Below are positions 25,699 through 33,703 of a stretch of DNA of 64,000 nucleotides, one piece after another. The DNA is taken from the NCBI RefSeq assembly GCF_009827305.1, contig NZ_WTYJ01000001.1:1-64000 (forward strand). The letters run 5' to 3'. A model generated the notes under the pieces. It saw only the letters and a list, made by a program, of their open reading frames with translations. It was not told the DNA's origin and did no database searches. Numbering within the stretch: the stretch's first letter is position 1; each line of letters opens with the position of its first letter. A program made the position numbers and the translations under genes. This stretch comes from Croceibacterium xixiisoli (GTDB taxonomy: Bacteria > Pseudomonadota > Alphaproteobacteria > Sphingomonadales > Sphingomonadaceae).

Positions 25699-26916
25699 TC
25701 AGCGGGCATGCAGCAGCGGGTTGATGGGATCGGCCCCGCGCCGCAGTTCCAGCGTGACCGAGGGTCGATCCGCCCCGGCCACGCCCAGCGGTGCTCCCCC
25801 GACCAGGTCTTCGCCCACATCCAAGTCGATCCGCGTCAGCCCGGTGATCAGGCTGGTCCAGCCGCCCGCATGTTCGATGATCACGATCCGCCCATAGCCG
25901 CGATAGGGCCCGGCAAAGGCCACCCGCCCTGCGCTCGGCGCGATGACAACGGCATTTTCCCGCGGGGCGAAGGTCACGCCCTGGCTGTAACCGATGCTGA
26001 TCGGTGCGCCGAAGCCGGCCACCACCCTGCCGGTGACCGGCAGCACATAGGGCGCCGGCGGTGCCGCAGTGGACACAGCGCCATCGCCTGCCGGCCTCTC
26101 GTCTCTGGCCAGCTGCGCGGTTTCCGGGCTCTCCGGCCGCAGCGAGGGACCAGGCAGGGCCGCCAGCCGGCGGCGCAGTTCGCCCGCCCGGTCCAGTTCA
26201 CCCACCAGCCCATCCAGATCGCGCGCGCGTTCAGCCAGCGCCAGAGCGCGTTCCGCTTCCCGCGTGGCGTTTCCGCCGGCCCGGCGAGACGCCAGGCGAT
26301 GGCGGGTTTCCATCGCATGGAGCCGCTTGAGCCCTTCGTTCAGCTGCACCTCTTCCGCACGCAGGGCCGCCGCAGTCTTGCCCGCTTTTTCCTGCAATTC
26401 GCGGCTGCGGGTGATCCGGTCGCGCAAATCGCTGGTCCGGTCCTGCACTTCGGGTACGGCGCTGGACAGCAGGGCCCGCAGATAGACGACATCCTTCACC
26501 GATCCCGGGCGCAACACGGACAGGGTCAGCGGCCGGCGGGAAAACTGCTGCAGCGCGGCGGTCAGCTCGATTACCGGCCGCTGTTCCCGGCCCAGCTCTT
26601 CCCGCAATTGTCGGCGCCGATTCTCGATCAGTTCCATTTGGGCCTGGGCGGCGGCAATGCCGGCCTCCGCCTGCTGGATTCGCGCGGCCAGGGCGGCCGC
26701 CCCGCGACTGGCCTTGTCCGCCTCATCCTCGGCCGCCTCGGCCTCGGCCTCCAGCCGGTTGCTCCGCTGTTCGGCAGCAGCGCGATCTGCCAGCGCCTGG
26801 CGCAAAGCATCGCGGGTCTGCTGGGCATCGTCGAATTCGGCAAATTGCTGCGCCGATCCGGCCATGGCGAACAGGCCCAGCACGCCTGGCAGCATCCACA
26901 GGCGAAGCCGGCGCAT
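25699..26916 (-). CDS. EnvC-like murein hydrolase activator (degenerate LytM)
   Basis: A 405-residue exported protein. A signal peptide (to about GSAQQ) precedes a long alanine-rich coiled coil (about 30-250) and a C-terminal LytM/M23 domain (from VLPVTGRVVAGFG). The zinc ligands are missing: the position of HxxxD reads SQGVTFAP and the HxH site reads TLELRR. Inactive LytM domains of this kind activate cell-division amidases, as EnvC does in Escherichia coli. rlmH starts upstream, with six bases between them. Confidence 0.88.
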   Translation of the reverse strand: MRRLRLWMLPGVLGLFAMAGSAQQFAEFDDAQQTRDALRQALADRAAAEQRSNRLEAEAEAAEDEADKASRGAAALAARIQQAEAGIAAAQAQMELIENRRRQLREELGREQRPVIELTAALQQFSRRPLTLSVLRPGSVKDVVYLRALLSSAVPEVQDRTSDLRDRITRSRELQEKAGKTAAALRAEEVQLNEGLKRLHAMETRHRLASRRAGGNATREAERALALAERARDLDGLVGELDRAGELRRRLAALPGPSLRPESPETAQLARDERPAGDGAVSTAAPPAPYVLPVTGRVVAGFGAPISIGYSQGVTFAPRENAVVIAPSAGRVAFAGPYRGYGRIVIIEHAGGWTSLITGLTRIDLDVGEDLVGGAPLGVAGADRPSVTLELRRGADPINPLLHAR

Positions 26917-26921
26917 CGCGC

Positions 26922-27344
26922 CTATCCCGCCCTGTGATAGGGATGGCCAGCCAGAATGCTGGTGGCCCGGAACAATTGTTCCAGCAGCATCGCCCGCGCC
27001 AGCAGATGCGGCCAGGTCGCCTTGCCAAAGGCCAGCAGCAGATCGGCAGAGACACGTTCGGCTTCGGAATGGCCATCGGCCGCGCCGATCACGAAACGGG
27101 TTTCGCGGATGCCATTGTCGCGCCAGTCGCCCAGGATGGCGGCGAATTCCTCCGAACCCAGTTGCCGCCCCTTTTCATCGAGCAGCACGGTTCGAAACGG
27201 GGTCGGAGGGTCGGGAATCCGGCCACCAGTTTCAGGCAGTTCGGTCAGCTTCAGCGGCCAGGTGATCCGCTTGGCATAGCGATCAACCAGTTCAGCCTCT
27301 GCGGACCGGGCGATCTTGCCGCGCGCAATGACATGAAGCTGCAT
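26922..27344 (-). CDS. rlmH: 23S rRNA pseudouridine-1915 N3-methyltransferase RlmH
   Basis: A 140-residue SPOUT methyltransferase that methylates pseudouridine 1915 of 23S rRNA on assembled ribosomes using S-adenosylmethionine. Family landmarks are the N-terminal MQLHVIARGK, LLDEKGRQLGSEEFA, FVIGAADGHSE and the trefoil-knot end LLLEQLFRATSILAGHPYH. Length is slightly short of the Escherichia coli protein but complete. It sits between rsfS and the envC-like gene, the usual order in this group. Confidence 0.94.
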   Translation of the reverse strand: MQLHVIARGKIARSAEAELVDRYAKRITWPLKLTELPETGGRIPDPPTPFRTVLLDEKGRQLGSEEFAAILGDWRDNGIRETRFVIGAADGHSEAERVSADLLLAFGKATWPHLLARAMLLEQLFRATSILAGHPYHRAG

Positions 27345-27406
27345 GGGGAACCGATTGCCTCCTGCCCCGGATCAGCGGCGCCGAGGCCGATCACCGGGCA
27401 AACAGG

Positions 27407-27781
27407 TCAGCCCTGGCCACCGGCCGTGGCCGGTGCATCTTCGCCGAAGCCCCACATGCGTTCGAGATTGTAGAAGCTGCGCACTTCCGGGCGGAACAGG
27501 TGGATCACCACATCGCCGGCGTCGATCAGCACCCAATCTGCCGCAGGCAGGCCTTCGATGCGGGAAGAGCCATGGCCTTCGCGCTTGAGCCGTTCGGCCA
27601 GTTTCTGGGCCATGGCCGCCACCTGGCGCGTCGAGCGGCCGGAGGCGATGACCATGTGGTCCGCCATGCTGGATTTGCCGGCCAGCGGAATGGAGACAAT
27701 ATCCTGGGCCTGATCTTCGTCCAACTGGTCGAGTATCAGGGCGTGCATGGATCCGGGTTCTGCGAGTTCGATGGTGGTCAT
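27407..27781 (-). CDS. rsfS: Ribosomal silencing factor RsfS
   Basis: A 124-residue RsfS/Iojap protein that binds ribosomal protein uL14 and blocks subunit joining when nutrients are short. Core segments are SMADHMVIASGRSTRQVAAM, IEGLPAADWVLIDAGDVVIHLF and RSFYNLERMWG. The ATG at 27781 (MTTIELAEP) is used; an ATG at 27814 and an internal Met are alternatives. It lies between nadD and rlmH in the reverse-strand housekeeping run. Confidence 0.93.
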   Translation of the reverse strand: MTTIELAEPGSMHALILDQLDEDQAQDIVSIPLAGKSSMADHMVIASGRSTRQVAAMAQKLAERLKREGHGSSRIEGLPAADWVLIDAGDVVIHLFRPEVRSFYNLERMWGFGEDAPATAGGQG

Positions 27782-27877
27782 ATCAGACAGGATTGCGGCG
27801 ACAGGGCGTCGCAATCAAACAGGCTCCTGAATGGAAAGGGGTCGGGCTGAATCCGGGACTGTGGCTTCGGGCCCGGT

Positions 27878-28549
27878 TCACCGCCGGTCCCCCTGTGCAT
27901 CGTCCTTGATGAAGGAACGCGTTACCCCATCCCTCAGGCATGATCCGGAAAACCGGCGTGCCCAGTCGGGGTCCGCACTGCGAAGCGCGGTTGCCGATCG
28001 TGGATCGGGATCGAAACGCAGTTCAATCAGCGCAGGTGCGCTCCATCCTTTTCGGTTGCGAAAGCGGGCAGCAGACAACCGGTAACGCCGCAGCCAGGCC
28101 ATCGCGGGGCTCGCGAGGGCGTCGTCATCATAACCGGGGCGCGCAACCACCGCAATCGGCATTTCCCGCGCCAGCTGTCGCCAGCTCTTCCACAAATGAA
28201 ATTGCGCCAGATTGTCGGCGCCCATGATCCACACGAACCGCCGCCTGGCATAGCGGCGACGGATCGCCCGCAGCGTATCGACGGTGTAGCGGGTGCCCAG
28301 TTGCGCCTCGATCGCGCTCACCCGGATCGGGGCGATGCGGGCCTGCCGCCGCGCCGATCCGGCCCGCGCGGTCAGCGGCGCCATGCCCGCCTTGGGCTTC
28401 AGCGGATTGCCGGGGGACACCAGCCACCAGATTTCACCCAGTCCCAGCGCATCGAGTACGGAAAGGGAAATCCGCCGATGGCCACCATGCGCCGGATTGA
28501 AACTGCCGCCGAGCAGGCCCACCCCGCCCGCATGGGTGCCACGGGTCAC
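27878..28549 (-). CDS. nadD: Nicotinate-nucleotide adenylyltransferase NadD
   Basis: A 223-residue nucleotidyltransferase joining nicotinate mononucleotide and ATP in NAD synthesis. The signature GLLGGSFNPAHGGH is at the N-terminus; FVWIMGADNLAQFHLWKSW and the late Ser/Thr-Arg region (DPRSATALRSADPDW) fit the family. A GTG at 28549 is taken as start because it overlaps the proA stop by four bases (GTGA); an ATG at 28582 lacks a ribosome binding site and would overlap proA by 37 bases. proA, nadD and rsfS are probably one operon. Confidence 0.9.
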   Translation of the reverse strand: MTRGTHAGGVGLLGGSFNPAHGGHRRISLSVLDALGLGEIWWLVSPGNPLKPKAGMAPLTARAGSARRQARIAPIRVSAIEAQLGTRYTVDTLRAIRRRYARRRFVWIMGADNLAQFHLWKSWRQLAREMPIAVVARPGYDDDALASPAMAWLRRYRLSAARFRNRKGWSAPALIELRFDPDPRSATALRSADPDWARRFSGSCLRDGVTRSFIKDDAQGDRR

Positions 28550-29865
28550 GCGCGCGCCTGGCCCGTTCCCCGCACCTGCCATTTGTAGGTGGTGAGCCCT
28601 TCCAGCGCCACCGGCCCGCGCGCATGCAGTCGCCCGGTGGCAATCCCGATCTCCGCGCCCAGCCCGAATTCGCCGCCATCGGCAAATTGGGTAGAGGCAT
28701 TGACCATCACGATGGCGCTGTCGACTTCGGTCAGGAAGCGTTCGGCCGCCGCCGCATCACCGGTGATGATCGCATCGGTATGGCCGGACGAATGACGGGC
28801 GATATGCGCCAGCGCCGCTTCGGGCCCGTCAACGACGGCTACCGACAGGATCGAATCGAGATATTCGGTATCCCAGTCTTCCGCGCTGGCCTTGCCGATG
28901 CGCGGATCGATCGCCTGCGCGCGCGCATCGCCGCGCAATTCGCATCCGGCATCGATCAGCCCGGCCACGACCGAAGATGCTTCGGGGAAGCTGGCATCGA
29001 TCAGCAGGGTTTCCATCGCGCCGCAGATTCCGGTGCGGCGCATCTTGGCATTCAGCGTGACGGAGCGCGCCATCACCGGATCGGCCGCCGAATGGACATA
29101 GGTGTGGCAAATCCCGTCCAGATGGGCGAGCACGGGCACCCGCGCATCGGCCTGCACCCGGGCGACCAGCCCCTTGCCGCCGCGCGGCACGATCATGTCG
29201 ATCAGCCCGGCAGCACGCAGCATGCCGCCGACAGCGGCACGATCCTGGGTCGGCAGCAATTGCACCACATCGGCCGGGACGCCGGCCTGCTCCAGCCCGG
29301 CCACCAGCGCGGCGTGGATCGCATGGTTGCTATGTACCGCTTCGGTGCCACCGCGCAGCAGCACGGCATTGCCGCTGCGCAGGCACAGCGCGGCCGCATC
29401 GGCGGTCACATTGGGGCGGCTTTCATAGATGATGCCGATCAGCCCGATGGGCACCCGCACGCGCGACAGTTCCAGCCCCGTGGGCACGGTGCGCTGGTCG
29501 ATCACCTGCCCAACCGGATCGGGCAGATTGGCGACCGCCTCCAGCGCAGAGGCGATGCTGTCCAACCGTGCATCATCCAGCTTGAGCCGGTCGAGCATTG
29601 CCGGTGCCAGCCCATTGGCGCGCCCCTTATCCAGATCGCGGGCATTTTCCGCCAGCACCCTTGGCGCGGCGGCGCGCAGGGCGGCCGCGGCATGGCGCAG
29701 CGCATCGGCCTTCACCTGTTCCCCCATACCGGCCAGCACCCGCTGCGCCGCCCGGCCACGCAGGGCCAGCTCTGCGATCAGGCTGTCGGCATCGGCGTCG
29801 CTCAACGTGGCGGTCGAGGCAGGATTGGCGATCAGACCGGAGTCATGAAGAAGTTCTGAGGACAT
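28546..29865 (-). CDS. proA: Glutamate-5-semialdehyde dehydrogenase ProA
   Basis: A 439-residue NADPH-dependent reductase of gamma-glutamyl phosphate, the second step of proline synthesis. Recognisable blocks are IGLIGIIYESRPNVTADAAA, GNAVLLRGGTEAVHSN, GGKGLVARVQ and the catalytic Cys in RRTGICGAMET. The ATG at 29865 is used; the frame stays open to 30006 without homology-like content. proB is not adjacent. It opens the long reverse-strand run ending at 22620. Confidence 0.95.
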   Translation of the reverse strand: MSSELLHDSGLIANPASTATLSDADADSLIAELALRGRAAQRVLAGMGEQVKADALRHAAAALRAAAPRVLAENARDLDKGRANGLAPAMLDRLKLDDARLDSIASALEAVANLPDPVGQVIDQRTVPTGLELSRVRVPIGLIGIIYESRPNVTADAAALCLRSGNAVLLRGGTEAVHSNHAIHAALVAGLEQAGVPADVVQLLPTQDRAAVGGMLRAAGLIDMIVPRGGKGLVARVQADARVPVLAHLDGICHTYVHSAADPVMARSVTLNAKMRRTGICGAMETLLIDASFPEASSVVAGLIDAGCELRGDARAQAIDPRIGKASAEDWDTEYLDSILSVAVVDGPEAALAHIARHSSGHTDAIITGDAAAAERFLTEVDSAIVMVNASTQFADGGEFGLGAEIGIATGRLHARGPVALEGLTTYKWQVRGTGQARA

Positions 29866-30074
29866 GGCGCAGCCCTTAACATTCTCGCGTCGGTCTGTCA
29901 GGCGGCAAACGGAAGCAACGGGATGTAAACCGGTTCCCGATTCCGCAATCGGTTTACCGCAAATGAAATTCATTTCGTCGCGAAATTCCAAGGAAGATTC
30001 GACCATTCGCCCTCGTTAACCTAGCTGCGCGGGGTCCGGATGGGCGGGACGTTACAACAGAACGCGGGGTCGCT

Positions 30075-31235
30075 TTGACTAACTTGCAAGCTGGCAGGCT
30101 GGCCGACCGCCTGCAAAGCTGGTTTCCCGAGCGTGAGTTTTTCATGCGCTCTCAAGGCCAGGTTCGTTTCATCAAGATATCGACCCGCGTGCAGATCGTG
30201 GCTGCTGCCCTTGCCCTGTCGCTGGTGCTGGCATGGCTCATCTCGATGATGGCGGTCGCCATCGGCCAGTTCAGTGCCCGCAACGAGATGGCCGCGCTGC
30301 TCGATCGTGAAGCCAAGGTCGCCTCCGCCGAATCGCGCGTATCCGCCTATCGCGACGATCTGGAATCGGTCGGTGACGATCTGCAGCAGCGGATGGACTT
30401 CATAGAAAAGCTGATGCCCATGCTGCCGGACGATATGAAGGCGGATGAAACGGTCAGCGACAGCAGCCAGGAGGCCGGCCAGACGGTCAATCGCGTCAGC
30501 GCCGTTCTGCCCGAAGCGGCCACGCTGGCCCGGATCGAGGCCCGGCAGCTGGCGCTGGTGGAAAAACTCACGCGCTTTGCCGATCGCCGTTCCGCCCAGG
30601 CGTCCAACGCCATTCGCCGGCTCGGCCTCAACCCCGATCGCATGATTGCCGCCGCCCGCACCGGCCAGGGTGGTCCGCTCGAAAAGCTGTTCACCGGCAG
30701 GAATGGCGCCATCGATCCGCGGTTCGAACGGCTGGGCCTGAGCCTGGCGCGGATGGATGCGCTGGAACAGGCGCTGGATGGCATTCCGCAGGTGATGCCG
30801 GCGGATATCAACATGATCTCTTCCGGTTTCGGTTACCGCCACGATCCCTTCACCGGCGAATCGGCGATGCATTCCGGCCTGGATTTCCGGGGCCCGATCG
30901 GCGCTCCGATCCATGCCGCTGCCGCCGGCCGCATCAGCTTTGTCGGGGTGAAGTCGGGCTATGGCAATGTCGTGGAAATCAGCCATGGCAACGGCCTGCT
31001 CACCCGCTACGCCCATATGTCACGCTGGCAGGCCCGCGTGGGCCAGAATGTGGACGCCGGCGATGTGATCGGCGCCATCGGCAGCACCGGCCGTTCGACC
31101 GGACCGCATCTGCATTTCGAAGTCCGCATCAATGACCGCGCGGTCAATCCGCGCCCCTTCCTGGAGACAGCGCCTCATGTTCTCGAAGAAGCCAGAACAG
31201 ACCTTCCCCGGCGCGGCGCCAAGGCCGGTGGCTAG
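30075..31235 (+). CDS. M23 family endopeptidase with N-terminal membrane anchor
   Basis: A 386-residue peptidoglycan endopeptidase. A cytoplasmic segment (SWFPEREFFMR) is followed by one transmembrane helix (about 38-63), a coiled-coil-rich periplasmic region, and a C-terminal LytM domain. The zinc ligands are intact: His and Asp in MHSGLDFRG and the HxH motif in PHLHFEVR. A TTG at 30075 is taken as start because the WFPEREFF block appears conserved from memory; an ATG at 30144 would cut it off. The bactofilin gene overlaps its 3' end by 59 bases, a pairing common in bacteria where bactofilin localises the peptidase. Confidence 0.9.
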   Translation: MTNLQAGRLADRLQSWFPEREFFMRSQGQVRFIKISTRVQIVAAALALSLVLAWLISMMAVAIGQFSARNEMAALLDREAKVASAESRVSAYRDDLESVGDDLQQRMDFIEKLMPMLPDDMKADETVSDSSQEAGQTVNRVSAVLPEAATLARIEARQLALVEKLTRFADRRSAQASNAIRRLGLNPDRMIAAARTGQGGPLEKLFTGRNGAIDPRFERLGLSLARMDALEQALDGIPQVMPADINMISSGFGYRHDPFTGESAMHSGLDFRGPIGAPIHAAAAGRISFVGVKSGYGNVVEISHGNGLLTRYAHMSRWQARVGQNVDAGDVIGAIGSTGRSTGPHLHFEVRINDRAVNPRPFLETAPHVLEEARTDLPRRGAKAGG

Positions 31236-31605
31236 CGGCAATTCCACCTTTTCGGTGCTCGGCGCCGATGTCACCATTCGCGGTGACGTGGCGGCATCGG
31301 CGGATTTGCATGTCGATGGCAATGTGATCGGTGACATCAGCTGTGCGGCGATCGTGCAGGGCGTCAACAGCCGCATCGAAGGCGCCGTGGCGGCCGAAAA
31401 TGCGCGGTTGGCAGGCGTCGTGATCGGCACGATCCGGGCGCGCGAACTGGTGATCCTGAAGACCGCGCGGATCGACGGCGATGTGCATTACGATGCGCTG
31501 ACCATCGAACAGGGCGCGCAGGTCAACGGCCGCTTTGCGCCCAACTCGGGCACGGGCCAGTCCGATGAGACCGATGGCAGCGGGCATCTGGCCCTGGCCG
31601 GGTAG
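31177..31605 (+). CDS. Bactofilin (polymer-forming cytoskeletal protein)
   Basis: A 142-residue bactofilin. The core beta-helix runs from about NSTFSVLGADVTIRGDV through repeated short strands (LHVDGNVIGD, RIEGAVAAENARLAGVVIG, ARIDGDVHYDALTIEQGAQ), flanked by a short N-terminal tail and a Gly/Ser-rich C-terminus. Bactofilins self-assemble without nucleotide and recruit cell-wall enzymes to sites of morphogenesis. The start at 31177 (MFSKKPEQTF) lies inside the preceding M23 gene, so the two are translationally linked. The stop TAG is completed by the start of an intergenic repeat. Confidence 0.93.
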   Translation: MFSKKPEQTFPGAAPRPVASGNSTFSVLGADVTIRGDVAASADLHVDGNVIGDISCAAIVQGVNSRIEGAVAAENARLAGVVIGTIRARELVILKTARIDGDVHYDALTIEQGAQVNGRFAPNSGTGQSDETDGSGHLALAG

Positions 31606-31702
31606 AGCGATTTCCAAGCAGGTGGAACCCCCTGCTGACTCGGAAATCGCGGCAAACAAACGAAAATAGAGCGGCGATCCGATGCAATCGGATCGCCGCT
31701 CT
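31604..31702. repeat. Two-hairpin intergenic repeat, copy 1
   Basis: A 99-bp element. Hairpin A (31607-31650) has an outer stem GCGATTTCC/GGAAATCGC and an inner stem AGCAGG/CCTGCT. Hairpin B (31668-31702) is a perfect 16-bp stem AGAGCGGCGATCCGAT around the loop GCA. A second copy lies inverted at 51098-51197; about 90 of 99 positions agree by hand alignment, plus a four-base insertion in copy 2. The first bases complete the bactofilin stop codon. It may act as a terminator or RNA-stability element. Confidence 0.9.
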
Positions 31703-31748
31703 AAGCATCGCGAGCCCGGATGTCGGGCACAATGGCTTGACCACCATG

Positions 31749-31785
31749 AAAAAGGGGCCCGATCCGATGGATCGGGCCCCTTTTC
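31749..31785. terminator. Bidirectional terminator downstream of trcR
   Basis: A perfect 12-bp stem GGGGCCCGATCC/GGATCGGGCCCC with loop GAT, bounded by AAAAA on the left and TTTTC on the right. On the reverse strand it ends trcR with a run of five T; on the forward strand it can stop transcripts leaving the bactofilin gene. Confidence 0.93.
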
Positions 31786-31803
31786 GTATCACGAAGGCTG
31801 CGA

Positions 31804-32526
31804 TCAGCCGTTGCGTTCGCCAGCAGCTTCTGCAGCGCGCTTGGCTTCCAGCCAGGCTTCCGCTTCGGCTTCCTGCGCGGCTTCTACGGCGGCCTTGGCA
31901 GCAGCTTCGCGTTCGGCGCGCAGTTCCTCGATCAGCTTTTCGCGTTCGTCGCGCGCGTCGACGATCACGGCATCGTCATCATCGCCTTCGGTTTCCACCG
32001 TGCCCACGCGTTTGACCGCCTTGGATACGGCCAGATCCAGTTCCCGCTGCGAACACAGGCCCAGCGTCACGGGATCCTTCGCCTGGATGTTCTGGATGTT
32101 CCAGTGGCTGCGTTCCCGGATCGCATTGATCGTGTTGCGCGTGGTGCCGATCAGCTTGCCGATCTGGGCATCGGAAATTTCCGGGTGGTTGCGGATGATC
32201 CAGGCAATGCCATCGGGCTTGTCCTGGCGCTTCGACACCGGGGTATAGCGCGCACCCTTGGTCCGGCTGACATCGACCGGCGCACGCTGCATCTTCAGGC
32301 GATAGGCCGGATCGGCCTGCCCCCGGTTGATTTCATCGTGGTTGAGCTCACCGGAATGCACCGGATCACGCCCGGTGTATTTGGCACTGGTCAGATCATC
32401 CGCCATCGCCTGCACTTCGAGAATATGCAGGCCGCAGAACTCTGCGATCTGTTCGAAGCTGAGCGCAGTGTTGTCGACCAGCCAGGAGGCGGTCGCATGG
32501 GGCATGAGGGGAGTGGGCTGGGCCAC
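31804..32526 (-). CDS. trcR: Cell-cycle transcriptional regulator TrcR (DUF1013)
   Basis: A 240-residue protein of the alphaproteobacterial DUF1013/TrcR family. The N-terminal block ASWLVDNTALSFEQIAEFCG, DPVHSGELNHDEI and the helix-turn-helix-like IGKLIGTTRNTINAIRERSH are characteristic; the C-terminal third is a charged alanine-rich helix. A GTG at 32526 is taken as start because GGAGAG precedes it at good spacing and the residues VAQPTPLMPHAT fit the family N-terminus as I remember it. A terminator-like hairpin sits directly upstream, between a candidate promoter and this ribosome binding site. Confidence 0.9.
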   Translation of the reverse strand: MAQPTPLMPHATASWLVDNTALSFEQIAEFCGLHILEVQAMADDLTSAKYTGRDPVHSGELNHDEINRGQADPAYRLKMQRAPVDVSRTKGARYTPVSKRQDKPDGIAWIIRNHPEISDAQIGKLIGTTRNTINAIRERSHWNIQNIQAKDPVTLGLCSQRELDLAVSKAVKRVGTVETEGDDDDAVIVDARDEREKLIEELRAEREAAAKAAVEAAQEAEAEAWLEAKRAAEAAGERNG

Positions 32527-32541
32527 GTTTTCTCTCCGGCA

Positions 32542-32574
32542 GAAAAACAAGGGCCGCCCCTCTCGGGGCGGCCT
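32542..32574 (-). terminator. Hairpin with T-tract in the trcR leader (attenuator or GT4 terminator)
   Basis: On the reverse strand GGCCGCCCC, loop GAGA, GGGGCGGCC, then CTTGTTTTT. It can terminate transcripts from the upstream glycosyltransferase gene, whose stop is at 32635. Its T-tract ends only 15 bases before the trcR start codon, and the candidate trcR promoter lies on its far side, so it may also attenuate trcR. Confidence 0.85.
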
Positions 32575-32584
32575 TAACCTGCTT

Positions 32585-32613
32585 GATGTACGCCCTTCCC
32601 GTTGAAACAGCAA
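32585..32613 (-). promoter_or_regulatory. Candidate sigma70-type promoter for trcR
   Basis: On the reverse strand TTGCTG (32613-32608) and TACATC (32590-32585) are separated by 17 bases. Transcription would begin just before the hairpin at 32574, giving a leader of about 50 bases. Both elements are imperfect. Confidence 0.4.
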
Positions 32614-32634
32614 GGCTTGCGTAAACGGACCTGA

Positions 32635-33675
32635 TCAGGCGTTCGCGGGCCGCATCGCGGCTGCCCTGCCCTGTGGCTGGGGGGCCAGTGCCGCCAGGAA
32701 CTGTTCGGTGCTGGCATCCCAGGTGAATCCGCGCCCGCGCGCCAGGCATTCGGCCCGATCCAGCTTCAGCGCCCCGGCAATCGCATCTTCCAGCCGTTCC
32801 GCCATCACGCCGCTTTGCGGGTCGAGCACATCCAGCGGGCCGGGCACCGGATAGGCGGCCACCGGGGTGCCGCAGGCCAGCGCCTCGATCATCACCAGGC
32901 CGAAGGTATCGGTCCGGCTGGGAAACACGAACACATCGGCCCCGGCATAGCAGGCCGCCAGATCGCGCCCGCTCTGCCGCCCCAGGAACAGCGTGGCGGG
33001 AAATTTTTCCTGCAGCGCGGCCAGCGCAGGGCCATCGCCGACCACCACTTTGGAGCCTGGATGATCGCTGGCCAGAAAGGCTTCGATGTTCTTTTCGACC
33101 GCGACCCGCCCGACATAAAGCTGGATCGGGCGCGGCAGGCGGAAAAACAGGTCCGGCGGCGGGATATCGGGCCCGAACACATCCAGATCCACGCCCCTGC
33201 CCCAGCGGCGCAGTTGGGTCAGCCGCTGATCGCGGAGCTGGTCGGAAATCGTGTCCGTCGCGACCATGATCCCGGCCGACGGATGGTGAAAATGGCGGAT
33301 ATAGGGCCAGAACACCCACGCCGGCAGGCCGGTGCGATGGGCCAGATAATCGGGAAACTGCGTGTGATAGGCGGTGGTGAACGACCGCTTGTTGCGCAGA
33401 CACCAGCGGCGTGCCGCCCAACCGAGCGGACCTTCGGTGGAAATATGGATCGCGTCGGGGCCGAAATCCTCCAGCCGCCGGCCCACCGCGCCCCCACCGG
33501 CCAGCGCCAGGCGGATTTCCGGATAGCTGGGGCAGGGAATCGACCGGAACAGATCGGGTGAGGTCACCTCCACCTCATGCCCGCGACCGCGCAACCGCTC
33601 TGTCACCGCCGTCAGGGTGCGCACGACCCCATTGACCTGGGGGGCCCAGGCATCGGTGACGAGGGCGATCTTCAT
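32635..33675 (-). CDS. Family 4 glycosyltransferase
   Basis: A 346-residue GT-B glycosyltransferase. The N-terminal domain opens ALVTDAWAPQVNGVVRTL, typical of the alpha-mannosyl/glycosyltransferase group that includes MgtA and PimB-like enzymes. The nucleotide-sugar site is in the C-terminal half: YVGRVAVEKNIEAFL, then FVFPSRTDTFGLVMIEALACGTPVAAY with the EX7E-type glutamate. No transmembrane segment is visible; such enzymes act on lipid acceptors at the inner membrane face. The metallophosphatase gene lies 28 bases upstream, suggesting a shared role in a glycolipid pathway. Confidence 0.9.
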   Translation of the reverse strand: MKIALVTDAWAPQVNGVVRTLTAVTERLRGRGHEVEVTSPDLFRSIPCPSYPEIRLALAGGGAVGRRLEDFGPDAIHISTEGPLGWAARRWCLRNKRSFTTAYHTQFPDYLAHRTGLPAWVFWPYIRHFHHPSAGIMVATDTISDQLRDQRLTQLRRWGRGVDLDVFGPDIPPPDLFFRLPRPIQLYVGRVAVEKNIEAFLASDHPGSKVVVGDGPALAALQEKFPATLFLGRQSGRDLAACYAGADVFVFPSRTDTFGLVMIEALACGTPVAAYPVPGPLDVLDPQSGVMAERLEDAIAGALKLDRAECLARGRGFTWDASTEQFLAALAPQPQGRAAAMRPANA

Positions 33676-33703
33676 CCCCGTGCTGCAACCGGCATGGCCA
33701 GGA

